NCBI GenBank assembly: GCA_033032175.1
Contig: CM065320.1
Span: forward strand, 14,899,413-14,963,412
Source: Saturnia japonica
Lineage: Eukaryota; Arthropoda; Insecta; Lepidoptera; Saturniidae
DNA: 64,000 nucleotides
Direction: 5' to 3'
Shown here: piece by piece, positions 33,701 through 46,300 of the stretch
How positions within the stretch are numbered: position 1 is the stretch's first letter
Layout of the letters: every line of letters starts with the position of its first letter
The notes under the pieces: model-generated
Databases searched by the model: none
Told to the model about the DNA's origin: nothing
What the model saw: the letters and a program-made list of their open reading frames with translations, nothing else
Made by a program: the position numbers and the translations under genes

Positions 33701-36700
33701 AACATGCTTAACAAAAATAATGGCTAATTAGCTCGATCGAAGTGAGTTCGAATCCTACAATATATCTGAGGTTTCGGTCAGGGAAATTATCGTAGCATTT
33801 TCTAATACCTTCTGGCTAACTATCACCCTCATGCTGAAAGTCTGTAGCCAGATACCTATCTATACCAATATTATAAAAAGGAAATATTTTATTTTTGGTT
33901 TGTAATGGATAAACTCAAAAACTACTACACTGATTTTAAAAATTCTCTCACCAATATAAAGCTACAGTATCACCGAGTACCATAAGCTATATTATAATTT
34001 GGGAAATTAATTTATTCCTCATAAAAATGTCGATAGTTTTAAACAAAGTATAAAAATTGCCTACACGGGTGCGTTCGCAATGTATGTCGTATAAAATTAA
34101 CACGGGTGAAACCACTTCTATGATCATAAGAATTATAATTTGTTTAAGTACTGCCTCTTCAAATTTAACCTCGATAAATATTATTTCCTAAGAAAACAAG
34201 TAATAAATTAATTTAGTTACCGAATTCAAATAAACCTCAAATTACATTAATTAATGTACTTTTAGATTAACAAAGTTTTAACCGGTATAGTCTCTCTTTT
34301 CAGTTCAGTTTCGAAGCTACAGTATTCTTGAGTGGTATAGAATATTTTTTGAGTTTACTTGTGAACCGATTTTTAGCCCGCGTTCGTAAATTAGACGGAG
34401 AGCAAAATCGAGTGTAAAACATGAAGTGAAGTTGTTATGTTGCATCTCCACGCAACATAAATATTTGCGCATTATACTGAACGCGTGTTTATGAATCTTA
34501 ATTATTTAACTTTGACTTTGTATGTAAAATATTCCAAGATAAGTTCATCGTTAGATAACTTTATTTGGGGAATAATTTTGGAGTTTTGACATAAAATGTA
34601 TAGGAGAACTGTCAATATTTAAAAATTATTCCTCAAATAAAGTTATTTGATGCTGAACAAAATCAGCCCTTATATAATACACTTTTGTATTTAATGTTTA
34701 AGTTTATCTAGATAGTTTTTAAAGACACTTGCTCGGTTACTCAAATATGAAAAATTTATACGGTTAACCCAAATGAAGACGTGGGTGTTTTGTAGTAAAA
34801 AGTTTATATCTAACAAATCTATACTATTATTATAAAGCTGAAGTGTTTGCTTGGTTGTTTGGCTGAACGTGCTAATTTCAGGAACTACTGGTTCGAATGG
34901 AATACTTATTTTAGTGTTGGATAACCCGTGTATCGAGGAAGACTGCAGGCTATATATCATCACGCTACGGCTAATAAGAGCGGAGAAGCAATGAAAAATG
35001 TTGCAAAAAGGGGGAAAATTTATTTCTTTTGAGAGCTTCCACTGTGACACAGACGAAGTTGCGTGAGTCAGCTAGTTGTTAATATTACCTCAAAAAAGTC
35101 GGTATACCGGTGATCGAAGTCGCCAAATTCCTTTCTGAAATTTCAGCAGTATCTCTCAAACAGTAATACATTGATATGCATATCGCTGCCAGCCATACGA
35201 AGTTAGCGACTGCGGAAAACGGAACCAAGTACTTTAGCTTCGTGATTTGCGTCAGCGGTATCAAGACGATTAGGCTGATGCCGCAATAGGCGTTCACCGA
35301 CCAATCCGGACCTCCGTATACCACGGAAACCTGTGAAAGAGAGACAAACATCTTAGCATTCCATAGATTCACCGTGCGGGTGCCGGGTCTATTGTGTGGG
35401 AGACAGAAGGAACACGAGCAGCCCCCGGGACGTACTACCCAGGTGTTGGTTTAAGAGGCCCTCTTATGATGCACGCCAGCTCTCACCTTGACTGCCCGCG
35501 ATACCCTCCCTGCCAAACCAGGTTTGGTAAGGGCCTGTTAATGCTGCTTTAGATACCCGTCCTAAAATAGAACTTACTGCAGTTCTCGACAGGCCGAGGT
35601 CTTTTAGCAAGTTATAGAGAGATTTCGCTGGAATACCTCTCGCTCCCACTTCCACCGCATAGAAGTTAACCGCATAGCCGTTTTTGATTAGCTCATTACA
35701 TAGATCGTAATATTTATTCATTTTTATTGCGGGGTCTTTAGGTATATTAGTTTCCCACGGTACAGTAAGCTCTACTAGTACTATACGCTTGATTTCTCGA
35801 GAATAAAGAAATATATCCAGTCTGGATGATGAAACGCCTACATCCTCTGGGAAATAATGTGCTAAATATGTCGTAGAGAGTTGCCCTAACTCTAAATTTC
35901 TATGGAGATTTGGTGAAATACTTCCACCCTACAGAAGATCGCAGCTAAATAACCTCAGTGTTGTGTTCCTCCAGTGAGCAGGGTTTTCAGAGCTCCTTGG
36001 GTAAGGGTGGGTTCAAATAGAGGCATGGTACAGAGAAATTTATTTGGAGATTTGGTGTTATTTCTTTCGTGCATAAGTAGGCAATTTTTTTATCCTTCTT
36101 TTAAATCTTTTTGATGTATTGACGTCATATCTAAATATTATACTTACTCTATGTCATTCCCACAATTATGCAGAATCTAAGGGTATGTGAAATATTAAAA
36201 CTCATCAAGCCATTTAGGCTGATACTCTCGAAAAACAATACACTTATTTTGCTATTATTTTTTTAACAGGCGTTTACCTCAAAATAGTCCCAATGGGTTT
36301 GTTTTAGTTCCGCTCCACAGAAATATCTGAGTTATGTATTTAGAAATCATCAAAACTTCTTATTTGGAGCTTATTCTTAATCTTCAATATAATTATTACG
36401 CTATGCTTCCTTTGAGGTGGAAAGAGATACCGCGATATGGATAGAAAGAGAAGAGGAAATACTGGCAGAAGTTTTTTTAGAATCTAATTGTATTGAACAC
36501 TTACTTGTCTAAAGGATTCTCCTATAACAACAATATAGACACAACACACTCCAACGTGAGTCAACGCTAATGACCAATCAACAAATTCTCTGAAACATAA
36601 TAAAATATCGTTAATTTTTTTTATCACCAATAACCAATGATTTGAAGTAACGATAGATGGAAGCAGTGGTAGCATGTACGAATATGCAATCAGTATCAGC

Positions 36701-39700
36701 TTTTAGTGAAGGAACACATCGTGATGAAACCATAACATTATGGTAGGGCATTATGCAATGCAATCATGTAATGCCCGTCTAGCTAGCAACGTACCACCAC
36801 CCTCAAATTGAAAATCTGTCGCCAAACACCAATAGGTATGTTTAGCAAGCTGCAATTGAGAGCCAATCCCCACACTAGGTTTAACGTGTTACCATCTTGA
36901 GCCACATCGTCACTTAACATCAGGTGAGATTTTGATCAAACACCAAAACCTATAAAAACTATAAAAGAGAAAAAAGTATAGCTTTAAATATGATTAAACA
37001 TTTTTTAAGTAAAAAGGTACTAAAGAGTCATATTTATAATGGCCTCATTCTGATGGTATGTTACAATCTAACCACGATTGTATCCCCGAAGGATTAACCA
37101 GAGGGGTCCTAATGTACACCCATATTTCGCCGTGTATGTTTTTTAGGTCCTATGTAATAGGGGGCTAGTCTATTGACATTAATCGGGCAGAAGGACAAAC
37201 TCAGAGCTGCTACTGAGAATTTTATAGAAAACCCCAAAATCACTTGCTCGACCTGGGAATCGAACCCAGGACCTCGATCATAGCAGTCGCACCCACGACC
37301 ACTAGGCTTATAATAATATAGGAATATATGCAATTTATTTATATCAGTTCTATTATAGGATTTAGTTTATTTGAAAACTATACATTATCATTTTATTGAC
37401 AAACGAATCATAAATTATTCTATTTTACAACTAAATGTAATTTAAATTTTATGTCTGTCTCTATCACTCTGTTCATATTCTTTTCACTCGAAAAACACAT
37501 AGTTTCTTTTTTAATTCATAGTTATCGTTATCTAACCAGAATATAGAATATATTTTATTACATAAAGTAGTATACGATATAAGCAGTGACGATAATGCTG
37601 AAAAAATTAGGAAAAAATACGCTTTAAAATAACCGGATTCGCGTGTGCGCTGACCGACTCAATTTATGTTCAGCGTCTTTTGTTCTTAGGAATAAATGTT
37701 TTCTATCTTTCTTTCTAAAACAATATTATACGAAAAGGAAACTGTAGTTTAAATACCTTGCAAGAGTGGCAAATCTCCGCAAAGATTTAGGTCCATTCTG
37801 GAACACGAGTTCACACGTCTCTGCGTATCCAAGAGACGGCTTCTTAACCTCAACACATAATTGTTGCGATGTTCTTACCTGAAAGAAATAGGTCGTTGAA
37901 TTTTATCACACAAATAAAATCATATCACTATTTAGTAGGTAATTATTGTTTAATTTATATTCATACAATTTTTTATGGCTTTCGTAAACTTGTACCACAA
38001 AATAAATACGTACAGAAAGCCTGCTCCATACGGTCAATGCCATAAGCGATAACGGCGAACGCACACATAAACGTGTACGTACGCACGAGTATCTCGGATC
38101 AAGTCGAACGAACGCCAGTGGCGAGTGTACGCGAAATATTTTTTTTTGTGTTTGATACTAAGTACTGAATTGACAAGAAATAAACATAACAAACCCAAAT
38201 GAAATCACGTTTTAATCAACCTTGTTTTGTAACCAACTTATAGATTTTTTATCTATTAATGTAAAAAGGTACATCAGCTAAAATAGTCTATAATAAATAT
38301 TTTCTTATTGAAATGCTAAAACGGAAATTTTCATGGATTTTAGATGCCAGCCCTAATGCTAAAGTCTAGCATAGGTAACTAAATTGATGTTCAGCCGAAG
38401 TAGTATCTTTGTATTTATCCAGTTTATGCTTACATAGTCCCACAAATGTATTTAAAAAGTAGTTCTCACTTTTTGAGGCAAGAAATTATTGGTATTATAT
38501 TTTTAAGCGGGTTTACAATGCGTCTTACTTTTCCGAATTTCTTGAAGATTCGGCCTTGTTGCATAAGCCTTGGTCACGAGCCGACTGATGTGGTGCGGCA
38601 AACTACACTAATTGTATCCATCGATCATTCCAAAGTTTTTGTTTTAGTAAAAATAAATTATGAAGTATAATACAAAACGCGATAATTTAAAATTTTATAC
38701 AATGGTATAATTATGTAAAGTGCTAATGCAAAAATGTAGATCTTTCCCAATGATATTTCATAAGTAGATACGGCATTGTCGCTGTTTACAGGCAATCGTG
38801 AATGATGGGCAATTGCCTTCAGTCCACTTTCGACTTGATACCGGCGTGAACGAGAAGAAACTTTTATCCTTTTTTGACAACATAGTTTCCGCCTTACGCT
38901 CTGATTTCCTATCCTTTTGTTTCAACATGCTGATAACAAAATTTGTACCGTGTTCAAATAAATTGCTTCTAGTGAGAGTATAACGTGTCTATTTATAAAA
39001 CGTCATTGATCATTCCTACATCAATTCCAAGGTACGTAATGTTTGTCTTTTTGACAGTTGCGTAAATACCATGCCCTTATGCAATTATTATTACCTTCGT
39101 CTTGCCAATTTAGAAAGTGTTGTGGATAAGCACCATTGTGTAACTTTTATTTGTACGATGCAAAGCGATGCGGTAGTGAAAACATATTTATTGAAAAATC
39201 CATTATTTGTAATACTAAATTGTCGAAGAAAATAATAATCTAATCAAAGACATGTATAGATGGTTAGTACAGGACAATTGTATCCGACTGGATCGGTACT
39301 AGTAACACTACCCAGTAACACGCTTAGTTCACGTTTGAGATCACACTGTATGTTTAATTATGGTGAATATGATTTGGATATTTTTGAATATGTAGTACTA
39401 GCGACTCTCCTCAGCTTCGCACGGGTATAATTTATGAAGAGGTGTATTTTATGTTTAAAAAGCTCATTTAGTGTTTATCGCTATAATATTCATTGATAGT
39501 TCATAACTTCATAACTGCATCATTAGCCAAGTGGTCCTAAACGCGACTGATATGCTTGAGTTCCTAGGATCGATTCCCATGTGGAGCAAAGTGTTATTGG
39601 ATTTTTCTGTGAAATTCGAAGTATCCGTTCGGAGTTTGGCTATTAATGATAATAGGCTTGCCCTCTATTATCACATGGCTCCTAAAACATCCTCGGCGAA

Positions 39701-40259
39701 CTGTCATGGGCGTACACCTATGCTGTAAACCTTCGGGGATACCGGTGTGATAGTATGTTAAATAACTCCATAGTTACGAATAGTACGCTTAGCTCGTGTC
39801 ACGCTATTCATCATAGGTGCGGAGTGCCGGCCAACCGACCGCGACCGTTTTGCTGAGTGGAATTTTGAATTCGTGATATCTTCTACGGTATTTATTCAAA
39901 TAGAAAACTATGAAAAACAATCTTAATCTACATTAAATGCCCAAGTTAACTAACAAATATATCTGGATAAAGATTAATATTGAATTGGAGAAAATAGATT
40001 CGCAAATAACGTAATATTTTTAATTATTATGTTGAAGATAGAAATAGTTATTACACGTTAACATTAGGAGATAGACGTATTCCATCGCGGACTTTTCTCT
40101 AGGATTTTTGAAATGCTATATAATTTTTCGTACATGAGTTTAATGTGTCTCATAAGGTTTAGCCAGTGTAAGCCATGTTAGCGCCCGAAAATCATTTTGT
40201 GACGACTTGATTACAAGTCATTGAATTTTCTTTACTACACATAAACTTAATTAGAATGT

Positions 40260-40300
<41 letters not shown>

Positions 40301-43300
40301 ACAATAATAAGATAATAATATAAGAACAATAATATACAATAATAAGGGTTATAACCCTTCCGTAAAAAGTCTCTAAATTATAGTGAAAACCTCATTAAAA
40401 TCTGTTTCGTTGTTTAAAATATCTATGCGTACATAGGGATAAACGGTGGAAGGCGACTTAGAAAACTGTTTATTTATTGATTTTTGGTATTTAAATTAAC
40501 CGTGAATCGCGTGAAAGGGCTACAGGAAATTGACTTTTAAAAATAAAAATCTATAAATGTTTATAATGTTTTTTAGCTAAGTTGTTGTCTGCGGTATAAT
40601 ATACTCATAAATACACGTTATATATTACCAAAGTTCAATAGTTTTGTTGTAATCGCTAACGAAAAACAGTGAAAATGAACACTTTTTGAGATTGTCTGTT
40701 TAATCAGGGTTGTAAAGATGAGTATTCTGAATGATAAGCTTGTCACAATTACTCTCTTTTACATTGTTGCGTTTTTGAATCAGTCGGCTCAATTATATTC
40801 AGTTGCCTAGTGCCTTGCAGATTGGCATGATAACGAAAACTGGCGATTATTGGCGATATTATCTATTATTATCTGGGTGATCGCTGGTGTTTTTGGTTTT
40901 TACTGTGCTTCCACCAGGCACTTGTACAGTGTCGTAACTATGCCGTGCTTCTTACTACTGCACTACTAGTTCTTCCACTACTGCAACAAAAGACTTAAAA
41001 ATCTTTTTTTATTTCTGCTTTTTGTTTGATTCTCGGACGTCGTACTTAAATATTACATAGTTTATGCCACTCCCACAATTAAGACGAATCTAGTGACACG
41101 TCGTATGCTAAAATCCATTACGCCGTTTAGGCTACAGAGGGGGCCAAAAAAATAGACATACAAACATACGCTCGAAAACGTAACGCTCCTTTTTCGCAGT
41201 CGGCTAAAAAGAAAATAATAAAACTATGCCAACTTTTTACTAGTTTTTTTTTGTATTGAAGGCGATGCAGTTATTTTTGAAATGACATGTTTGATTTTTT
41301 TTTAAGTTATAATTTGTAAAATTTTGAAATATTATGTGCGGGTTCATAGAACTGGTAGAACCAGAAAAAGTGTCCGCTGAAAAGCTTCAAATTAGGGTGG
41401 CGCTAAAGTAAGTGTATAAATTTTTAATGTAGCGCCAAAAGCTTTTGTGTTTTAATTTTCACTGATTTGGATAACTATTTACTCCATTAACTTATCCCAT
41501 TACTGTTTAATAATTTTTTTGTAATGTTATACAACAGTAAATACTATAAAACACGAAAGAGTATCATTCTCTCTTGCTACGCTAGCGCCATTTTAGTGGG
41601 TTTTTGAATTATAATTTACTACTTACATTTGCCCCCTTTTTTAACTTGTCCCCTTTATAAGAATGTTCTCATTACCTATGTCCTCCATATCCTTCTCCAT
41701 TATTATTACTGTACCACATTATAATATGCATACTATAAACATAACTTTACCGTGATACTCCATGAAGAAAAAAAAAATAGTCTTGAAGACAATTTTTTTT
41801 TCAATATTAGAAAAAAGTAAGAATAGTAAAATTATAAACTTTGCCAACTTTTTTTAACAGTTTTTTTGTTGCTTAAGCGATGGAGTTTTTAAAGTTAGGC
41901 CCTGGCTACACGCACCATCTTGCCTGTGCAGTCCAACTGTGTCGCTAACCGTACAAAAAAGACGGAATATCGTTCAGGTGGCCACACGTACAGGTAGGCT
42001 CGTGCTAACTGGACTGTACAAACAACATAGTGTTCTGAGAGTAAGCTCTCTTACCGTTTTACCGTCCAAACGCACGCTCTGACTTGCGCAAACTGCTTTA
42101 AATCTTAGAACCTTAAACTTCAAAGATTTTGGAACGTTGTATATGAATTTATAAAAGCTCTTGATATGTTGGTTGAATTCAAATAACATACTTTTATTAC
42201 CAAACTATTCAACGCTCGCATAGCTTGACCCATGTAGGGCACGGTACTTGACAATAGAACAATCATAACCACCAGAGAAACAAAACAAAAGAGTTACACA
42301 GAAAATAACAACATTCTGTCGTGATGTAATCAAAAATTACTTTCACATTGTAATTCTTAACGCATGTTACATCAGATGACGGTAAAGTTCAAATATTCAT
42401 ATCAGGGACGGCTTACATTTATACTTTTCGCAAAAAAGACAAAGTTTTGATCTCGAAAAACAGCATTACGAAAGGTCTTATGACATCATTCATAATTTTA
42501 GTATTAAACGATAACGTTCTAACAGCAGGAAAGTTAAACAAATTTTATACGTTTAAAATTAAAACGTATTGCATATCATACAAAATCAGTTACATTCATA
42601 GTATGATTAGGAAGTTTTTGTGCTTTAAATACTATATTTTGTTTTAATTTAATAAAATAAAATTATAAGAGAAACAAAGCTTCCGAGAGCAATAAACTCA
42701 ACACATTCTATTCAATGTACAAAACACAAATCTAGTCATAAAGATGTAGAAACATCAGATTTTATCAAATGTAATTGTGGCTTCAAATTAGACTGTTGAG
42801 TTATAGCATCATAGAGAGTGGTTAATCTATTATTTATTTATAGTTTTATTATACCGTCTTATAACACAATATTATAGAATACATTAATATCGACGACAAC
42901 ACAATAAGATCGCGATAATCAAACACTTCGAATTTTAAAACAGCTTATTTTTTATTACAAGATTCAGGGTAGGTTCTTGTGAACCAACATTAAAATCAAC
43001 CCATTCATCGAGAAGAACTGTCAATTTTCCTGCTCATAAAAAGAACATGATTTTTAAGAGAAAATAAATACAATACTTTTTTTTAATTCACAATAATTTG
43101 AGAGTACCATTTACAGTGTATATTTATTTTCAATCTAAGCCAAGTTTGTGATTTTTTAACTAAGCAGATCATATACATGGGTAAGAAATTTAAAGGATAA
43201 AAAGAAGGAGGTTTCCAATTCGAATGTATTTTTTTTATTGATGTTCATCCATAACTTCTGTTTCTGAACCGATTTGAAGGATTCTTTTTTCGTTGGAAAG

Positions 43301-46300
43301 CGGTTACCTCAAGGGCGGTTCCATTTAAATTAAATTGGTATTGGACATAAGACTTCGAAGATACACAAGGGAACTCCTCAAAACCATTGAACGTAGTTTT
43401 CTTTTTTGTTAAAAATCGACGTGTTAATTATCCACTTACCAAAATATGTATGACATGCCCGCAGACAAACCCGATGAACATCGTTCCAATACAGCCGACG
43501 AGGAGTCCAGCGTTCTTGAAAGCTAACGGCATCGCTAGGATACCAGACCCTAGCGATACTTTCAAAAGATGAGCCAAGGCACCGAAACTCCTGGAATTAG
43601 GAATATCAATATATCATTTCATCAAACGATCTCTTTCTTATTCCTGGAAACCTTCGTGTATTGAGTTCCCATAAAGTTTACAATACATCCTATACATATT
43701 ATAAAACTCAACGTCTCTCTGCCTGGCCGCTTATCTTCTTTACCACTTATCTGATCTGATAAACGTGGTTTAAAAAAAAAGCATAGCTAGGTTATAGGAT
43801 ATATTTTGTTACATAAAGTAACATATGAAATAAACAGTGACGAAAATCCCGGTGAATCAAGACGGAAAAAGACGCTTCTGGGACGCTTATATGACTTACA
43901 ATGAGTACATTATAAGATAAGAGGCAGTATATTTATCTTGTAAGGATCACTCACAATTAGCAATTTTGCCTTTACGAGCGGGCGACCGCTGTGGGTAGCA
44001 GCGAGCACAGCACCATTCGCACGTTTGTTCGAACGACGGCATTCTGTAGTCCACACGAGCGGAGCCGCGGGTACAGCTAGTTGTTTATGTTTATCACACT
44101 TTTATTTATTTATCTAAGTATTCTACTAAGGTTCTACTATTTAAAAAAACTTTGGAAGTGTTTCGATCTTAAAGTTTTAAGCAAAACTCATATTATTAAC
44201 TTATTTAAATTTTTCTGTATATTCATCGTCATCGCTTTACCTCTGTATAGATAATCGTGATTACCCATAAAGCATTATTAATAATTTATTATCTCAGGCT
44301 TATACCCAGTCATGGAAAAACCCAATCAAAATCCTTGAGTATTTATTGCATGCAAACAAACTAGCAAATTGGAAATTTTTATATTACTCAATATATATTG
44401 TTTTCTGATAAAATCAAAAAATTCGTAATGTATTCGAAGACAATAGTTTTATTATTAAAATGGTATAAAAATGCTTATTATAGGTGATCCTTAGAAGATA
44501 GACATATACTCTTGCTGAGTTTTTTGTAGGTATTTTTAATACTACAAGTATGTAGTACCTTAATTACATAATTAATAAAATTTAAGTGTCTGTTTGTAAT
44601 GTCAAAATAACAGTTTTTTACTAAATGCATATGAAAGTATATATGATACATGTAATAAACACCAAATTTTTCAATTTTTGTCTGTCTGTCTATCTGTTTG
44701 TTCCGGGTAATCTCCGAAACGGTTGGACCGATTTTGACGGATCTTCCATTGATAGATATCTGATGGTGTAGGGAGTAACTTAGGCTACTTTTATTTTAGA
44801 AAAATAATTAGGGTTCCGCGCAAATAAAAAAAAACTTCATGGTGAATCAATTCGAGCACTAAAATAGCTTATTTTGAGTAAACTATAAGAGATATATCAA
44901 ATTAATGTACTACATAATTATAGGCATTAAAAAGATATACAAAAAAGTCCGGGAGAGTATACATCTATTTTCTAACGAACACCCACAATAAGCATTTTTG
45001 TCTTAAAAATAGGCAAAATTCAAGCGGGCATTCTGTAGTCAACGTGAGCGAAGCCACAGGCACAGCTAGTTTTAAATAATATCTTATGGTTTACTCAGCG
45101 TAAGCCATTTAAGCGCTCGAATGGATTCAAGATGACCAGTTTTTTTTATTTGCGCGGAACCCTAATTATTTTTCTAAAATAAAAGTAGCCTAAGTTACTC
45201 CTTATAATATCAGCTATCTGACAGTGAAAATCCCGTCAAAATCGGTTCAACCGGTTCGGAAATTACCCGGAACAAACAGACAGACAAAAATTAAAAAAAT
45301 TGGTGGTTTATTATGTGTACTTGTACATACTTTCATATGCATTTAGTAAAAAACTGTTATTTTGATATTACAAACAGACACTATAATTTTATTAGTTGTA
45401 TAGATAGATAGGTATTTATAAGTATAATTAGCATAAATGACTTATACAACTTGAGTTACTTAACTCACAATAATTGTAACAAAGGATTCGTAAATCATTT
45501 ATAAATACACGAGTTTACAATGCAAATCCTTTAATAGAAAATCGAAGTAAACTGTGTAAACATATCTTTTATTCATCAAAGTGTTGTATATATACTTACG
45601 ACGTATTTGACTCTGAAGGTCTGTGTTCTGACGGCACGTACGGATCCAAATCCTCCCTTGATCCATGGTAAGCTAGTTCTATCCTGAAAATAATTAATAA
45701 CATTGGATACTCATAAATAAAGTTATATAATATGGGTAAAACATAGAACTCACAATGACGACACGAGGCATTTGTGTGAATTTTCTTGATGCGCAATTTT
45801 ATATTGTATAAAGCCTCGTTAATTATGCTTTTTTTACAATATATACGTTAAATACGGAAGCACGTTTTCCTTTATATATACAATACTTTGTTCATTCAAA
45901 TAAGTAACAACACTTTAATAATATTTATATAAATAAAATGATAGAGGTTTTCCGTTGTGCACGCATCATCCAAAAAACTACTGGATAGATTTTCATTTTT
46001 TTTTGTTTTATTTCGTAGACACTTGGTCGTTATCTTAACAAAAAATACAATATATTCATAAACAATAATTCTGTAGTCATTTACGATCGGCGAACTTCAT
46101 TACAAATGATAATAAAATTAATTATAATAGATGTAATATTGAATACTTTTGCTTAATATTTCCGCAATTAATTGCACTAACAAATGCGAAAATATTTTAA
46201 AGAAAACAATAAACAATTTCATAAAATATACTTTATTTTAAACATTTATAATTCTGTATCAAGCGTGAATACGTTGACAAGACGAAAATGCATATTTTTA

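Larger units (their letters stand above)
32685..35088. other. Gene A intron 6
   Basis: 2.4 kb. Holds a lepidopteran repeat scrap at about 33355-33680 (CACACTAGGTGGGGTTGGCA), a Helitron-like copy at about 33860-34120 (CTATACCAATATTATAAAAA to AATTAACACGGGTGAAACCA), an inverted repeat at 34551-34650 and a Helitron-like element (34818-35075) abutting the donor of exon 6. Confidence 0.65.
35331..36504. other. Gene A intron 5
   Basis: 1.2 kb. Mostly a LINE fragment on the minus strand (35455-35870), a noncoding LINE-associated repeat (35930-36050, CCTACAGAAGATCGCAGCTA, also near 61920) and a MITE fragment (36110-36250). Confidence 0.65.
36590..37756. other. Gene A intron 4
   Basis: 1.2 kb. Two SINEs of different families (36705-36960 and 37045-37312); the remainder is AT-rich without recognised content. 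Confidence 0.65.
37879..43439. other. Gene A intron 3
   Basis: 5.6 kb. Contains repeats at 38755-39005, 39522-39775, a (TA)n tract, an inverted MITE copy (41030-41215) and a GC-richer scrap at 41895-42070. The rest, including 42190-43435, is AT-rich with no recognised gene. Confidence 0.65.
43591..45599. other. Gene A intron 2
   Basis: 2.0 kb. A probable Helitron-like element (43688-44080) and an inverted pair of Helitron-like copies (44575-45415) occupy most of it; 44085-44570 is AT-rich without recognised content. Confidence 0.65.

Noticed and set aside
40264..40345. CRISPR-like or regulatory array
   Set aside because: Plain TA/AAT simple repeats; no spacers. No CRISPR, operon or bacterial feature is present anywhere in the window.
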